DNA of 25,057 nucleotides, from the NCBI GenBank assembly GCA_003427395.1, contig BFEA01000372.1, positions 84,799 through 109,855 of the forward strand, written 5' to 3'. This document shows positions 24,916 through 25,057 of the stretch, one piece after another. The DNA is from Chara braunii. Taxonomy: Eukaryota > Streptophyta > Charophyceae > Charales > Characeae. Every line of letters begins with the position of its first letter. Within the stretch, counting starts at the first letter, position 1. A model generated the notes under the pieces. The model saw only the letters and a program-made list of their open reading frames with translations, ran no database searches and was not told the DNA's origin. A program made the translations under genes and the position numbers.

Positions 24916-25057
24916 GGACACTTCCACGAGCACAGGTCTGGGTTGGACTGAAGGACGGGACCCCCTTGCTGTCCACCATCTAACTCCGCCTTCTCATCAC
25001 ATCGCAAGATGTGGTGCGGAACCCAAGCTCCTGTAGGTGAGAAGCAGAGACATTCAG
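24916..25057. other. Window end, nothing recognised
   Basis: About 140 bases with no clear ORF, repeat or RNA gene. Confidence 0.4.

Overview
This window looks like nuclear, repeat-dominated DNA from a eukaryote, most likely of the green plant lineage. Gene density is very low. There are long simple-sequence tracts, an 866-base assembly gap (12644-13509), and several broken mobile elements of different classes inserted next to or inside each other. The best taxonomic clue is an LTR-retrotransposon primer binding site (18477-18495) that matches the 3' end of plant-type tRNA-Asp. A large repeat-rich streptophyte alga such as Chara would fit, but that is a guess.

Layout. 1-730: GA microsatellite, a 126-codon reverse-strand ORF and a pyrimidine tract. 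731-5720: AT-rich DNA with broken reverse-strand coding remnants (best at 3722-4171, 4862-5275 and 5521-5718) and a non-autonomous element with CGAAC-rich arms (2693-3490). 5703-6206: a forward-strand Ulp1-like (C48) cysteine protease remnant that has lost its catalytic Cys. 6210-11310: a degenerate reverse-strand Helitron with its N-terminal domain, HUH motif, paired tyrosines, linker and PIF1-type helicase still readable. The helicase is split by two small non-autonomous elements, one with an 11-bp target duplication (6557-6914) and one with 10-bp inverted ends flanked by TTAA (6963-7782).

11640-18480: the most unusual part. It is a run of many short, unrelated, near-perfect inverted repeats, densest at 13543-14631. 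It also holds a 54-bp minisatellite (14631-14995) and a compact forward-strand cluster of unrecognised ORFs (15781-17329, best at 16778-17329). 18477-19422: tRNA-Asp primer site and a frameshifted Ty3/gypsy-like gag.

19423-23564: a reverse-strand LINE (L1/Tx1-like layout) with ORF1, an internal 770-bp tandem duplication, and ORF2 with an AP-endonuclease domain that is cut off before the reverse transcriptase. 23565-25057: an unrecognised coding remnant, a 16-bp minisatellite and otherwise featureless DNA. No intact transposase, polymerase or conserved host gene was recognised. The genes do not form a pathway; the window records nested insertions plus one structurally odd tract.
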